Below are positions 55,150 to 63,592 of a DNA stretch of 64,000 nucleotides, one piece after another; the stretch's first letter is position 1, and every line of letters begins with the position of its first letter. The stretch covers positions 139,179-203,178 of the forward strand of contig CAWDDB010000006.1 in NCBI GenBank assembly GCA_963800975.1, read 5' to 3'. The stretch is from JALYGY01 sp963800975 (GTDB lineage Bacteria; Actinomycetota; Rubrobacteria; Rubrobacterales; Rubrobacteraceae). The position numbers and the translations under genes were made by a program. The notes beneath the pieces are model-generated. The model was not told the DNA's origin, did not search any database, and worked only from the letters and a program-made list of their open reading frames with translations.

Positions 55150-55257
55150 TTGGGATTGTCGCCATGGGCGATGCGCGTATCGCCCTATCCTGCTACCTTG
55201 TCCCCGTACCGGCCAGCGGGCAGAGCGATCTCACCGACGGAAGACGAGGTGGTGCGT

Positions 55258-55362
55258 ATGGTGATCGCCGACGGGCAGCCGATGGTGGCTCCGCTACCTG
55301 AGGAGTACCATGCGGGACGCGACCGCGCGCTGTACGGCATCCGTTCGTGGGGCAACGCGTGA
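55258..55362 (+). CDS. Possible 34-residue ORF coupled to the monooxygenase
   Basis: Reads VIADGQPMVAPLPEEYHAGR ... SWGNA and its TGA overlaps the GTG of the next gene (GTGA). A weak GAGG lies upstream. The overlap argues for GTG 55359 as the monooxygenase start. The remaining spacer 55030-55257 holds only repeat copy C. Confidence 0.35.
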   Translation: MVIADGQPMVAPLPEEYHAGRDRALYGIRSWGNA

Positions 55363-56963
55363 GCGAGCCGACGGTTCGCGGTCCGGACGTGCTCGTCGTC
55401 GGAGCGGGGCCGGTCGGGCTGTTGCTGGCCTGCGAGCTGGCCAGCCGCGGGGTCGATATCCGCGTCGTGGACAAGCTGCCCAGCCCGACGACCGAGTCCC
55501 GCGCGATCGTCGTCCACGCCCGTAGCCTCGAGATGCTCGAGCGGGTCGGCGTCGTGGAGGAGCTGGCATCGACCGGTGTCCGAATAACCGGGGCGGAGCT
55601 CCACACGGACGGACGGGCGGAGGCCCGAATACCGCTCGACACCGTCGACAGTCCCTACCCGTTCGCGGTGGATCTGCCGCAGACGGACACCGAGAGGATC
55701 CTGACGGAGAGGCTCCGGGCGCTCGGGGTCGAGGTCGACCGTGGCGTCGAGCTGGTCGCCTTCGACCAGGACGGGGAGGGCGTCGAGGCCAAGCTTAGTC
55801 TCGGGGACGGCAGGCAGGAGACGGTCAGGTGCGGGTTCATCGCCGGCACCGACGGGTCCCACAGCACGGTCCGACACGCGGCGGGCACGGCGCTCGAGGG
55901 CACGTTCAAGGGCGAGCGGTTCCTGCTCGCCGACGTGGATGCCGATTACGGCTTCGACCGAAGCGCCATGCACATGTGGTCCACGCCGGAAGGCCCGCTC
56001 CTGCTGTTCCCGATGCGGGGCGAGCGCACGCGCGTGATGGCCCAGTTGGTAGATCAGGCGCCCGCGAAAGGCGAGCCGACCCTGTCGGAGGCGCAGGAGG
56101 TGGTGGACCGGCGAGCGAGTGGTATACGGCTGCTCCGGGCGCACTGGCTGACCGTGTTCGAGATCCACCACGCCCAGGTTCCCCGTTACCGCCTCGGGCG
56201 GGCCTTCCTCGCGGGGGACGCCGCCCACGTGCACAGCCCGGCCGGCGGGCAGGGTATGAACACGGGAATGCAGGACGCCTTCAACCTGGGCTGGAAGCTC
56301 GCGGCCGCGGTCCGGGGTACGGCGGCGCCTGAGCTCCTCGACAGCTACCACGCCGAGCGCCACCCCGTCGCCGCCCGCGTTATCGAGGTGACCACGCGCT
56401 TGACGGAGATCATGACCCTAGCCCATGAAGCCGAGCGGGTGCTCCGCGACTACGCAATCCACATCGCCGCAGGACTTGCTCCCGTGCGCCACGAATTTGC
56501 CGCGCAGACCGAAGAGACTAACATCAGTTACCGCGGGAGTCCCATCGTCGCCGCACCTGGTCATTACCGCAGGGGACCAAGGCCTGGCGATGCCGCACCG
56601 GACGTCCCAGGGTTGCCCGCCGGCGGCTCCCTTCACCAATTGCTGTCCGAGGGCTCGGGGCACACGCTGCTCTATATCGTCCGGACCCCGCGGGACCTCG
56701 ACGGGGACCGTCTCATGGTCTCCACACTCCCGCAAGCGGCGTCGGTTCGGCGCGTGGTGGTCGCCGCGGACGAGGTCGTCGGGCCTTCGGTCGACGTCTC
56801 CGTGGCCGATACCGAAGGGCGGATCTCGCGCCGCTACGGGGTCGGGGAACACGGGGAGGTCTTCGCCATCCGCCCCGACGGATACATCGGCACGAGGGCC
56901 CGCATCGACGACCACGGCCGGCTCCGCGACTACTTCACCGTACTCTACCGAGATTCGGACTGA
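55359..56963 (+). CDS. FAD-dependent aromatic monooxygenase (PheA/TfdB-like)
   Basis: 534 residues, group A flavoprotein hydroxylase. Motifs: VVGAGPVGLLLACELASRGV, the DG site GTDGSHSTVRHAAG, and LAGDAAHVHSPAGGQGMNTG. The C-terminal third is the thioredoxin-like domain of phenol and polyketide hydroxylases. Uses NAD(P)H and O2 on phenolic or polyketide-type substrates. Single gene between repeat copies C and D. Confidence 0.9.
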   Translation: MSEPTVRGPDVLVVGAGPVGLLLACELASRGVDIRVVDKLPSPTTESRAIVVHARSLEMLERVGVVEELASTGVRITGAELHTDGRAEARIPLDTVDSPYPFAVDLPQTDTERILTERLRALGVEVDRGVELVAFDQDGEGVEAKLSLGDGRQETVRCGFIAGTDGSHSTVRHAAGTALEGTFKGERFLLADVDADYGFDRSAMHMWSTPEGPLLLFPMRGERTRVMAQLVDQAPAKGEPTLSEAQEVVDRRASGIRLLRAHWLTVFEIHHAQVPRYRLGRAFLAGDAAHVHSPAGGQGMNTGMQDAFNLGWKLAAAVRGTAAPELLDSYHAERHPVAARVIEVTTRLTEIMTLAHEAERVLRDYAIHIAAGLAPVRHEFAAQTEETNISYRGSPIVAAPGHYRRGPRPGDAAPDVPGLPAGGSLHQLLSEGSGHTLLYIVRTPRDLDGDRLMVSTLPQAASVRRVVVAADEVVGPSVDVSVADTEGRISRRYGVGEHGEVFAIRPDGYIGTRARIDDHGRLRDYFTVLYRDSD

Positions 56964-57078
56964 TAGGCCAGGGAGACCCAAGAGGTCAGGGGTGCCAGAG
57001 GAGCCCCGATTCCCGGCCGAGGATCCCCAGACCCACATAGATGCGTCTGGCCTTCGCTAGCCTACGGCACCAGCGGAG

Positions 57079-57099
57079 CGTATTCGCCCGAGAGCTTAA
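57079..57099 (+). repeat. Array repeat, copy D, left part
   Basis: TATTCGCCCGAGAGCTTA, interrupted here by the 149 bp MITE and continued at 57249. Confidence 0.65.
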
Positions 57100-57248
57100 A
57101 GAGACTGTCCGATAATTCTAGAAAAGCCCCGCTGTGGACTCTCGAGAGAGGTCAGAACGGAGCCAGGAGCACCATTTCGTCGCACGTCGTGCCACCAACA
57201 CAAGCGCTCGTGGGTGCTCTAGCGATTTATCAGACACAGACAGTCTCT
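57100..57248. mobile_element. MITE-like element inside an array repeat
   Basis: Starts AGAGACTGTCCGATAATTC and ends as the complement of AGAGACTGTCTGTGTCTGAT (GACAGTCTCT at 57239-57248), i.e. 10 bp perfect terminal repeats followed by a similar GATAAwTC. Too short (149 bp) for a transposase. It splits one array repeat exactly into its left and right halves, so it entered after the repeat was there. No target duplication is obvious. Ends resemble those of IS5/IS1182-type insertion sequences, from memory. Confidence 0.65.
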
Positions 57249-57275
57249 GGAAGACACGTTCTCGGAAGTTCGCTA
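57249..57275 (+). repeat. Array repeat, copy D, right part
   Basis: GGAAGACACGTTCTCGGAAG then TTCGCT; completes copy D. Confidence 0.65.
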
Positions 57276-57305
57276 TATGATGAGGAGGGCTAGGAGGTAG
57301 GACGT

Positions 57306-57995
57306 ATGGCGAGGGCGGGAGAGGAGCTCCATAACCCGGTTCAGGGGGACTGGATCGTTTTTCGAGAGACGGCTCAGGACACGGGCGGGGAGCTGTTGAG
57401 CGCCGAGCTCCTCGTCTCGCCCAAAGCCGCCGGCCCGCCGGCACACGTCCACCCTCTCCAGGAAGAGCGCTTCGAGGTCCTCTCCGGCGTCATCCGCGCC
57501 CGCCTGGGCAACCAGGAAAGGAGCCTCCCGGAGGGAGAACGTATGACCGTCGCGCCGGGCACGCCCCACACGTGGTGGAACGACGGCGAAGTAGACGCGC
57601 GCGTCTCGCTCGAACTTCGTCCGGCCTTGAACAGCGAGGTAGGCTTCGAGACCATCTACGGGCTGGCCCGAGACGGCAAAACCAACAAGGACGGCGTCCC
57701 CAACTTGTTGCAGCTTGCTGTCATTCTCAGCGGCGTCAACAGGGGCGAGCTCTACCTCGCCCATCCACCTATAGCGGTGCAGAAGGCGCTTTTCGCGGCG
57801 CTCGTTCCGGTGGGGAGGTTGCTTGGGTACAAGGACCACTACCCCAAGTACAGCGCAGCGGGGGCTCCAAGCGTCGAGGGAGGTGCCCCGCCGTCCGCAA
57901 CGAGCGTGATGGCGAGGGGAGTGGCCTTGGTGGTCCCGTTGTTGATGGCATTCTTTTTCTTGTTTAGGGGGGCGCGTCGCCTAAGGAAAGGTTAG
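57306..57995 (+). CDS. Cupin-domain protein with C-terminal membrane helix
   Basis: 229 residues. The cupin core is PAHVHPLQEERFEVLSGVIR (His, His, Glu of motif 1) and PEGERMTVAPGTPHTWWNDG (motif 2 His). A C-terminal hydrophobic helix (GVALVVPLLMAFFFLFRG) anchors it. Could be an oxygenase, isomerase or binding protein. ATG 57306 behind GGAGG. Between copies D and E. Confidence 0.82.
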   Translation: MARAGEELHNPVQGDWIVFRETAQDTGGELLSAELLVSPKAAGPPAHVHPLQEERFEVLSGVIRARLGNQERSLPEGERMTVAPGTPHTWWNDGEVDARVSLELRPALNSEVGFETIYGLARDGKTNKDGVPNLLQLAVILSGVNRGELYLAHPPIAVQKALFAALVPVGRLLGYKDHYPKYSAAGAPSVEGGAPPSATSVMARGVALVVPLLMAFFFLFRGARRLRKG

Positions 57996-58026
57996 CTTCG
58001 CAGCTACTCGGGCTGCCGGCGATAGC

Positions 58027-58071
58027 CTCTATTCATCCAGCTTCCGGCAATGTTTGTTATCAGAAGCGCAA
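58027..58071 (+). repeat. Array repeat, copy E
   Basis: TATTCATCCA left box; GCTTC and GAAGC arms can pair. Confidence 0.65.
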
Positions 58072-58358
58072 GGAGCGGACACCTCAGAGTGCGAGACCTT
58101 CAACCAGCTAAGCCTAGCGACAAAACATGGGTGAGGAGTACGCACGGCGCCGCGGCAAGCGAGGATGCGGCTCCGAAGGAGAAACGGGTGCCTCGTGACG
58201 GCGAGACAGATATCCTCGGGCAAATCGGCGTGCAGGTAGCGGGCACGGTGATCGGTGGTCTGCTGCTGGGAGCTATCTACTGGTATCTCGCTACGGGGCA
58301 GTGGATCTTCGACGAACTTCTGGGCTACTACGTCCAGTACCTGGAAGAGCTGGACTAG
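58050..58358 (+). CDS. Small single-helix membrane protein
   Basis: Up to 102 residues. Start unsure because the longest frame begins inside repeat copy E; a GTG near 58131 is possible. The C-terminal half has one hydrophobic helix (VAGTVIGGLLLGAIYWYLAT) and an acidic tail ending YLEELD. No family known. Confidence 0.5.
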   Translation: MFVIRSARSGHLRVRDLQPAKPSDKTWVRSTHGAAASEDAAPKEKRVPRDGETDILGQIGVQVAGTVIGGLLLGAIYWYLATGQWIFDELLGYYVQYLEELD

Positions 58359-58369
58359 CTCGCCCGGCG

Positions 58370-58418
58370 CTTTATGCACCGACTTCCTAGACTGCCTGTT
58401 CTCGGAACTCTGCGTAGC
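58370..58418 (+). repeat. Array repeat, copy F
   Basis: TTATGCACCGACTTCC and TTCTCGGAACTCTGC; CCGA and TCGG arms can pair. Confidence 0.7.
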
Positions 58419-58696
58419 CCAGGTCCTATGGGACACGCATACTAGGCCCCGCCTGGGACACGAGGCCCGATAATACCCCGCGGTAGACCCATACCCTGGT
58501 ATGGCTTTGGGCCGTTCGGGCCGGGGCCTAGCCAAATTATGACGATTTACAGGGTTTTCTAGCCCATTTGGGGGATGCGCCACGCCCCCACGCTTGTTAT
58601 TGTTGCATCTGTAACATAGTCGAACGCGCGTATTTCCTACCACCGCTGTGAGAGAGCTGCGCCGTTAGGTAGTAAGCGAAGGGAGGAGGTGATGGG
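58419..58696 (+). promoter_or_regulatory. Spacer with dyad before the small secreted protein
   Basis: No gene seen. CCATACC-CT-GGTATGG at 58489-58504 is a perfect 7+7 bp dyad, followed by A/T-rich sequence (TTGTTATTGTTGCATCTGTA) that may hold the promoter. A very strong GGGAGGAGG precedes the next ATG. Confidence 0.4.
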
Positions 58697-58909
58697 ATGA
58701 AGAAACGCATCATGATGTTGGTCACGGTGGCGTTGGTCACGGCGGCGATGATGGTGGCTACGGCCATGCCCGCCCTCGCGATCACGCCGTACGACTGCCG
58801 CGACACCTTGGCCGCGCTCTATCGTGGAGAAGAGCTCACGCCGCTGCAGCAGCAACTGGTCGAGCAGTACCCGAGCTTCGGAGCGTGCCTTCAGGCGAGC
58901 ATCGAGTAA
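58697..58909 (+). CDS. Small secreted protein
   Basis: 70 residues. Signal peptide KKRIMMLVTVALVTAAMMVA ending MPALA, mature part of about 45 residues with two Cys (YDCRDTLAAL, FGACLQASIE), which could form a disulfide. No family known. Start set by the strong ribosome-binding site. Between copies F and G. Confidence 0.72.
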   Translation: MKKRIMMLVTVALVTAAMMVATAMPALAITPYDCRDTLAALYRGEELTPLQQQLVEQYPSFGACLQASIE

Positions 58910-58963
58910 GGAAAGGTCCTAGGCGAAGGGGTCGGGGTGTAGCAGCCCCGGCCCTCGCTCTTG

Positions 58964-58999
58964 CCCTTATTCACCCGAGTGCGAAGAGTCGCCCTCGGA
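58964..58999 (+). repeat. Array repeat, copy G (degenerate right half)
   Basis: TTATTCACCCGAGTGCGAAG followed by CCCTCGGAGG; CCGAG and CTCGG arms pair. Confidence 0.65.
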
Positions 59000-59014
59000 G
59001 GTAAGAGGTCTTCC

Positions 59015-59461
59015 GTGTCGGAAGAGAACAAGGCCATCCACAGACGGCTTACGGAGGAGATCTTCAACAGGCACGACCCGGATGCGGTCGAACGCTTCTT
59101 CTCCCCCGACTACGTCGAGCACCTCCCCTCCCCGGGTCAGGGGCCGGGGGTCGAGGGTCTGAAACGGATGCTCGCCGAGGAGTTCTTCCCCGCCTTCCCC
59201 GACCAGCACTGGACCACGGAGGAGCAGATAGCCGAGGGCGATAAGGTGCTCAGCCGCTTTACTTGGCGAGGCACCCATCGGGGCGAGCTCGCGGGCATAC
59301 CTCCCACCAACGAACGGGTGGAGGTATGGGCCATGGCCCTGGACCGCATCGCGGATGGCAAGGTGGTGGAGAGCCGCATCGTTATGGACGAGGTGGGCTT
59401 GCTGCAACAGTTGGGCGTTATGCTACCGCCCGAGCGGGCAGTAGAGGCCGGCCCCGCCTAG
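59015..59461 (+). CDS. SnoaL-like ester cyclase
   Basis: 148 residues. NKAIHRRLTEEIFNRHDPDAVE, FFSPDYVEHLPSPGQGPGVE and FTWRGTHRGELAGIPPTNER are typical of the SnoaL-like polyketide-cyclase (ester cyclase) family in the NTF2 fold. GTG 59015 behind a GAGG; the longer frame would start in copy G. Substrate unknown. Next to a methyltransferase unit. Confidence 0.87.
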   Translation: MSEENKAIHRRLTEEIFNRHDPDAVERFFSPDYVEHLPSPGQGPGVEGLKRMLAEEFFPAFPDQHWTTEEQIAEGDKVLSRFTWRGTHRGELAGIPPTNERVEVWAMALDRIADGKVVESRIVMDEVGLLQQLGVMLPPERAVEAGPA

Positions 59462-59467
59462 TATTCG

Positions 59468-59513
59468 GATTATTCACACGACGTCGTAGAAGGTGGGCTC
59501 TCAGTACTCTGCT
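59468..59513 (+). repeat. Array repeat, copy H
   Basis: TTATTCACACGACGTCGTAG, then GCTCTCAGTACTCTGC; lies between convergent genes. Confidence 0.65.
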
Positions 59514-59532
59514 TACGCCTTCCCGGAGCGGA

Positions 59533-60555
59533 TCATGCCGGGACACCTTCTATGATGTTGTGCGTAGATTCCGTGGCGATGATGCCGCCCAACCGGAACC
59601 CGGCCTCGGCGAGAATGCCGCGGAACTCCTCGGCGCTTCGCTCCCGCCCGCCGAGCATCACGAGCATGTTCAGGTCCGAGTACTTCGCCGGGTCGGGGTC
59701 GTTACCCGCCCGCAGGACGGGCTCGACCATCAACAGCGTACCGGTGTCTGCCATGGCCGTGCGGCACTTGCGGAGGATCTCGACCGCCGCGGCGTCGTCC
59801 CAGTCGTGGACGACGCTCTTTAGCAGGTAGGCGTCCGCCCCTTCTGGCACGCCCTCGAAGAAGCTCCCGCCGACGACCTCGCAGCGGTTCGCCACTCCTG
59901 CCCCTTCCAACCAGGGTCTCGCGTGGGCCACCACGTGGGTTTGATCGAACAGGATGCCTCGTAGGCGCGGGTTAGCCTTGAGGATCGCCGCGAGAAGTGC
60001 GCCCACACCGCCTCCCACGTCCGCAAGGACGCCGAACCGCGAGAAGTCGTAGCTTTGCACCACCGCCTCGGCCACCATCGCCGAGAGGCCCGTCATGGCC
60101 GTGTCGAAGATCGCGCTTTCCTCCGGGCGGACCGCTCGGTACTCCCATACGCTAGTCCCGTGCAGCTCGGGGAAGGCCGGCTTGCCGCTCTTGACGCTAT
60201 CCAGAAGGTGGGCCCAGGCCGACCAGTAGTACGGTTGCCCGATGTGCACGGCCCAGGCCCGCACCGACCCAGGGGCGTCCGTCCTGAGGTACTCCGCGAG
60301 CGGGGTCAGGCCGAAGCGGCCGTCGTTTTCGTCGCCCTCGGCGAACACGCCGACCGCGGCAAGCGCACGCAGCAGCCGGTAGAGGGTGGGCGCATGCGTA
60401 CCCGTGTCATCGGCCAGCTCGTCCGCGCTCCTGGGACCGTCCTTTAGCAGATCGGCGATCCCTAGGGTGGCGGCCACGTGGATGGCCTGGGACGCTTGGT
60501 AGGCGTTGGTCATGCGCCACAGGGCGTCCCGAGCGGATGGTTCGTCCCAACCCAT
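59533..60555 (-). CDS. SAM-dependent O-methyltransferase (family 2)
   Basis: 340 residues. N-terminal winged-helix dimerisation domain (IHVAATLGIADLLKDGPRSA, APTLYRLLRALAAVGVF) and a Rossmann domain with SAM motif I LADVGGGVGALLAAIL, then LLKSVVHDWDDAAAVEILRK with the His-Asp pair of plant- and polyketide-type O-methyltransferases. Likely methylates a hydroxyl of a secondary metabolite. Between copies H and I, on the minus strand. Confidence 0.9.
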   Translation of the reverse strand: MGWDEPSARDALWRMTNAYQASQAIHVAATLGIADLLKDGPRSADELADDTGTHAPTLYRLLRALAAVGVFAEGDENDGRFGLTPLAEYLRTDAPGSVRAWAVHIGQPYYWSAWAHLLDSVKSGKPAFPELHGTSVWEYRAVRPEESAIFDTAMTGLSAMVAEAVVQSYDFSRFGVLADVGGGVGALLAAILKANPRLRGILFDQTHVVAHARPWLEGAGVANRCEVVGGSFFEGVPEGADAYLLKSVVHDWDDAAAVEILRKCRTAMADTGTLLMVEPVLRAGNDPDPAKYSDLNMLVMLGGRERSAEEFRGILAEAGFRLGGIIATESTHNIIEGVPA

Positions 60556-60601
60556 TGCTATCGCTCCCTTCTCTCCCCCCGTCCCCGCGGGTCGTGCTGC
60601 G

Positions 60602-61252
60602 TCAACCCATCATGCCATCTCGGCGAGCCCCCGGCCCCCTGTGCACCCGAGTGCGTGGAAGGAAGGCGTTCTCGGAAGTTGCTTGCCCTAGCGCACCCGC
60701 CGGGGCCGCCGCGCTGCCCGCTTCCCTACGCATCCTGAATGCCTGGATGACCGCCCCCACGCCCCCGATGAGCATGAAGATCGCCAGGATTAGCGTTAGC
60801 GCCGCCACCCCGATCAGGGGGTTGATCACCAAGAAAAGGCCCAAGAGGATGCCCAGCGCGGACAGGGCCCCCATGCCCCAACCGCCCCCTTGGAAAGCGA
60901 CCATCAGGCCCGCGGCGCCCTGAAGCATGGCCAGGAATCCCACGAGGATGACCAACCACGCGGAGGCCAGGGTGGTGCCCCAAAGCGGGTTGCTTAAGAT
61001 CGCCAAGCCGGCCACGAGGCACAGGATCCCGGCCGCCAGCTTCCAGCCCCAAGATGAGGCATCCAAGAAGATGCCCACGATGCGGAAGATGCCCGCCATC
61101 AACAGGTAGATGCCCAGCAGCCAAAACAGGAAGACCAGGGATGCTCCCGGGGCCACCAACAGCACAAACCCCAAGAGGGCGACGACGACCCCTTCCACCA
61201 GGACCAGCCACCAAGGCAGCGCTTCACCCCTCCCGCCGGCGTAACTACTCAC
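60602..61252 (-). CDS. HdeD-family membrane protein
   Basis: 216 residues, six hydrophobic helices with the repeated HdeD pattern (LVLVEGVVVALLGFVLLVAP, WGWKLAAGILCLVAGLAILS). The family includes an acid-stress membrane protein. The C-terminal tail (SENAFLPRTRVHRGPG) is translated from repeat copy I, so the stop codon has been extended into the repeat. Confidence 0.82.
   Translation of the reverse strand: MSSYAGGRGEALPWWLVLVEGVVVALLGFVLLVAPGASLVFLFWLLGIYLLMAGIFRIVGIFLDASSWGWKLAAGILCLVAGLAILSNPLWGTTLASAWLVILVGFLAMLQGAAGLMVAFQGGGWGMGALSALGILLGLFLVINPLIGVAALTLILAIFMLIGGVGAVIQAFRMRREAGSAAAPAGALGQATSENAFLPRTRVHRGPGARRDGMMG
60638..60684 (+). repeat. Array repeat, copy I
   Basis: GTGCACCCGAGTGCGTGGAAG and GTTCTCGGAAGTTGC; overlaps the 3' end of the HdeD-like gene. 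CCGAG and CTCGG arms pair. Confidence 0.7.
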
Positions 61253-61345
61253 ATCCCACCTCCCGCTTGCCTACTCTGAGTAATCCCCATTATGGACGCG
61301 GGGCCCTCATCGCGGCCAGTATCGGCCCAACGGCTCATCCTCTCA

Positions 61346-61393
61346 CCCTTATTCACCGGGGTGCGTGGAAGAGGGGTTCTCAGAAGTTAGCCG
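61346..61393 (+). repeat. Array repeat, copy J
   Basis: TTATTCACCGGGGTGCGTGG and GGTTCTCAGAAGTTAGCC; reaches into the 3' end of the K+ channel gene. Confidence 0.72.
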
Positions 61394-61776
61394 TGTTGCG
61401 ACTCTCCGCTAGAGGTCGCGTCCTCCTGGTCTTCGCCGTCGCCCCCTCGTCTCCTCCGTAGGGCGAAGGTGTGCTTGGCCAGGACGTTGATGAACCCGCC
61501 GATGATGCCGAGCCCCACGAAGATGTAGACGACCGTGAAGAGCTTCCCCAGCGTCGTGTCGGGGGCGGGGTCCCCGAAGCCTACGGTGGTCAGCGTGGTG
61601 ACGCTGAAGTAGAAGGCGTCCACCACGCTCCACCCCTCCGCGAAGGTGTAGAAGGTCGTCCCGCTCACCAAGATGGAGACCACGAGGAAGACGAGGACGC
61701 GGAACTCCGCGTCGCTCCTCCAGGCGGCCACGAGGGCCCGAACGAGCCGACGCAAGATAACGAAGACCGGGAGCAC
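61387..61776 (-). CDS. Two-helix K+ channel-like protein
   Basis: 129 residues: helix VLVFLVVSILVSGTTFYTFA, pore and selectivity filter SVTTLTTVGFGDPAP, helix LFTVVYIFVGLGIIGGFINV, then a short basic-acidic tail without a regulatory domain. A minimal Ion_trans_2 channel. GTG 61776 behind GGAGG. Between copies J and K, minus strand. Confidence 0.9.
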   Translation of the reverse strand: MLPVFVILRRLVRALVAAWRSDAEFRVLVFLVVSILVSGTTFYTFAEGWSVVDAFYFSVTTLTTVGFGDPAPDTTLGKLFTVVYIFVGLGIIGGFINVLAKHTFALRRRRGGDGEDQEDATSSGESQHG

Positions 61777-61902
61777 GGCAACACCTCCGAAGGGCTAGGA
61801 CGACCGCGGCTACTCTTATGCTGCTCATCCCTTTCGCCTGGCAAGGTACCCTCGGCGCGGGGAGGCTCGCATCGCCCAACGCGGCATTTCCCCTAGGGGA
61901 GT

Positions 61903-61950
61903 CTCTATCCACCAACTTCCGCTAAGGGGCGTTCCAGAAAGTTCGCACGA
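61903..61950 (+). repeat. Array repeat, copy K
   Basis: CTATCCACCAACTTCCGC and GTTCCAGAAAGTTCGC; AACTT and AAGTT arms pair. Confidence 0.68.
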
Positions 61951-62043
61951 AGTTTTGGCCAGTGGCATTATAAGCCTGGTTGAAAGGGTCAACCCGCCTT
62001 GGAGGCTCTAAGGGGCGGGCCAGAAAAGAGGAGGTGTAAGGCG

Positions 62044-62334
62044 GTGTACGCAACGGTGCGGCGCTACGAGGGCGTCACCGACCCGGGCGAGGTGGCGCGG
62101 CTCGCGAACGAACACTTCGTGCCCGTCATCCGCGAGATCCCGGGGTTCGTGGATTACTACGTCGTGGACGGCGGGGACGGGGTGATGATCACGACCAGCA
62201 TCTTTGAGGACGCGTCCGGTGAGGAGGAGTCGACCTTTAGGGCCGGAGGGTTCGTGGCGCAGCATCTGGCTTCCTTGGCACCGAACCCTCCCCACATCAC
62301 GGCCGGTGAGGTCGTCGCCCATACGGCGAAATAG
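62044..62334 (+). CDS. Small dimeric alpha/beta-barrel-like protein
   Basis: 96 residues: YATVRRYEGVTDPGEVARLA ... HFVPVIREIPGFVDYYVVDG ... MITTSIFEDASGEEESTFRA, the strand-helix pattern of antibiotic-biosynthesis-monooxygenase-like barrels. Catalytic residues cannot be assigned. GTG 62044 with GAGGAGG upstream. Between copies K and L. Confidence 0.75.
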   Translation: MYATVRRYEGVTDPGEVARLANEHFVPVIREIPGFVDYYVVDGGDGVMITTSIFEDASGEEESTFRAGGFVAQHLASLAPNPPHITAGEVVAHTAK

Positions 62335-62403
62335 GCGAGGCATACAGGGTTCGAGAGTTAGAGGAGAGCTCCGAGGTTCCTAAGCACCTCGGCGCTTCTT
62401 CTT

Positions 62404-62452
62404 GCCCTTATGCATCCACTTTCGGGGAAGGAGTGTTCTAAGAAGTTCGTCC
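62404..62452 (+). repeat. Array repeat, copy L
   Basis: CTTATGCATCCACTTTCGGG and TGTTCTAAGAAGTTCG; ACTT and AAGT arms can pair. Confidence 0.68.
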
Positions 62453-62556
62453 GTGACGCTTCGATGACAGGCCGTACCCGAGGGTTGCCCGTAGTCGCCA
62501 ACAAGGTCGACATGAGCCTATCCTTCGAGGGTTGATCGATACGGGGGGATTCCCAA

Positions 62557-63453
62557 ATGACGACCACACCGGCACATCCTGCCTCCGCCCGTCAGGGCTT
62601 GCTTGCGCGCCACCCACTCGTCTCGTTCTTCCTCATCGCCTTCGCCTTCACCTGGGCGTTACTCTTTTCGGTTCTGCTCTCGAAGGACGGCCTGGGAGTG
62701 CTGCCCTACGGCGTTAGCCCCGCGCTGGCCAGCGCGGTAGTTCCCGCCGCCCTGTTCGGACCTTTCTTGGCCGCCCTCGTCGTGACGGCCGCTACCGAAG
62801 GGCGGGCAGGCGTGGGCCGCTGGCTGCGCCGGATCGTGCGCTGGCGGGTCGGCCTTGGGTGGTACCTGTTCGTCCTCTTGGGCCTCCCGGCCGTCATGGT
62901 TCTCGGCACGCTCCTCAGGCCGGGCGCCCTGGCCTCTTTCGATCCCTCGGCGCTTCCGTCGGTACTCGCCTACCTCGGGGCCTTCGCCTTCATGGTGGTC
63001 CTGGGAGGACCGCTGGGCGAGGAGCCGGGCTGGCGCGGCTTCGCGCTGCCCCGGTTGCAGCGGCTATACGGGCCGCTGGTCGGGGGCCTCGTCTTGGGGA
63101 GCCTGTGGGCGCTGTGGCACCTGCCCGGGTTCTTGGTTCCGCAGAAGCTGCCGCCGTCGGGCACGGTAATGGACTTCGTGAGGTTCGCCGTGGCCCTCAT
63201 CGCCCTCGCCTACATCATCCAGTTCGTCTTCAACAACACGGGCGGCAGCGTCTTTATGGCTATCCTGACCCACGCCACCTGGAACACCTTCTACAGCGCG
63301 GCCCTCGTAAGCGTCTTCCCCGCCCCCGCAGTCGTCGGCAGCTACCTCAACCTCACGATAGCCGGATGGGTGTTGGCGCTTGGGATCATCGTCCTGACGC
63401 GAGGGCGGCTAGGTTACCGTGGGGAAGCAGTACAAGAGCCGCGCGTGCGCTGA
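62557..63453 (+). CDS. CPBP-family intramembrane metalloprotease
   Basis: 298 residues, about eight helices. Motif 1 GPLGEEPGWRGFALPRLQ (EExxxR), motif 2 SLWALWHLPGF, motif 3 ILTHATWNTFY with His and Asn. CAAX-protease relatives cleave in or near the membrane; bacterial ones often handle bacteriocin-like peptides. ATG 62557. Between copies L and M; a second, dissimilar CPBP gene is at 36614. Confidence 0.88.
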   Translation: MTTTPAHPASARQGLLARHPLVSFFLIAFAFTWALLFSVLLSKDGLGVLPYGVSPALASAVVPAALFGPFLAALVVTAATEGRAGVGRWLRRIVRWRVGLGWYLFVLLGLPAVMVLGTLLRPGALASFDPSALPSVLAYLGAFAFMVVLGGPLGEEPGWRGFALPRLQRLYGPLVGGLVLGSLWALWHLPGFLVPQKLPPSGTVMDFVRFAVALIALAYIIQFVFNNTGGSVFMAILTHATWNTFYSAALVSVFPAPAVVGSYLNLTIAGWVLALGIIVLTRGRLGYRGEAVQEPRVR

Positions 63454-63476
63454 GGCCTCAGAGCGATATCCCTCTC

Positions 63477-63524
63477 ACTCTTATTCACGAAGTACGTGGA
63501 AGACCGATTCTCGGAACTTCGCCT
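63477..63524 (+). repeat. Array repeat, copy M
   Basis: CTTATTCACGAAGTACGTGG and ATTCTCGGAACTTCGCC; CGAAGT and ACTTCG arms pair perfectly. Confidence 0.75.
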
Positions 63525-63592
63525 GCACGACGCTCCCCGAAGGTGGGTGCGACACTCCCACTCGGGCTATGATGGCTCGGTAGGGGAGAGGA

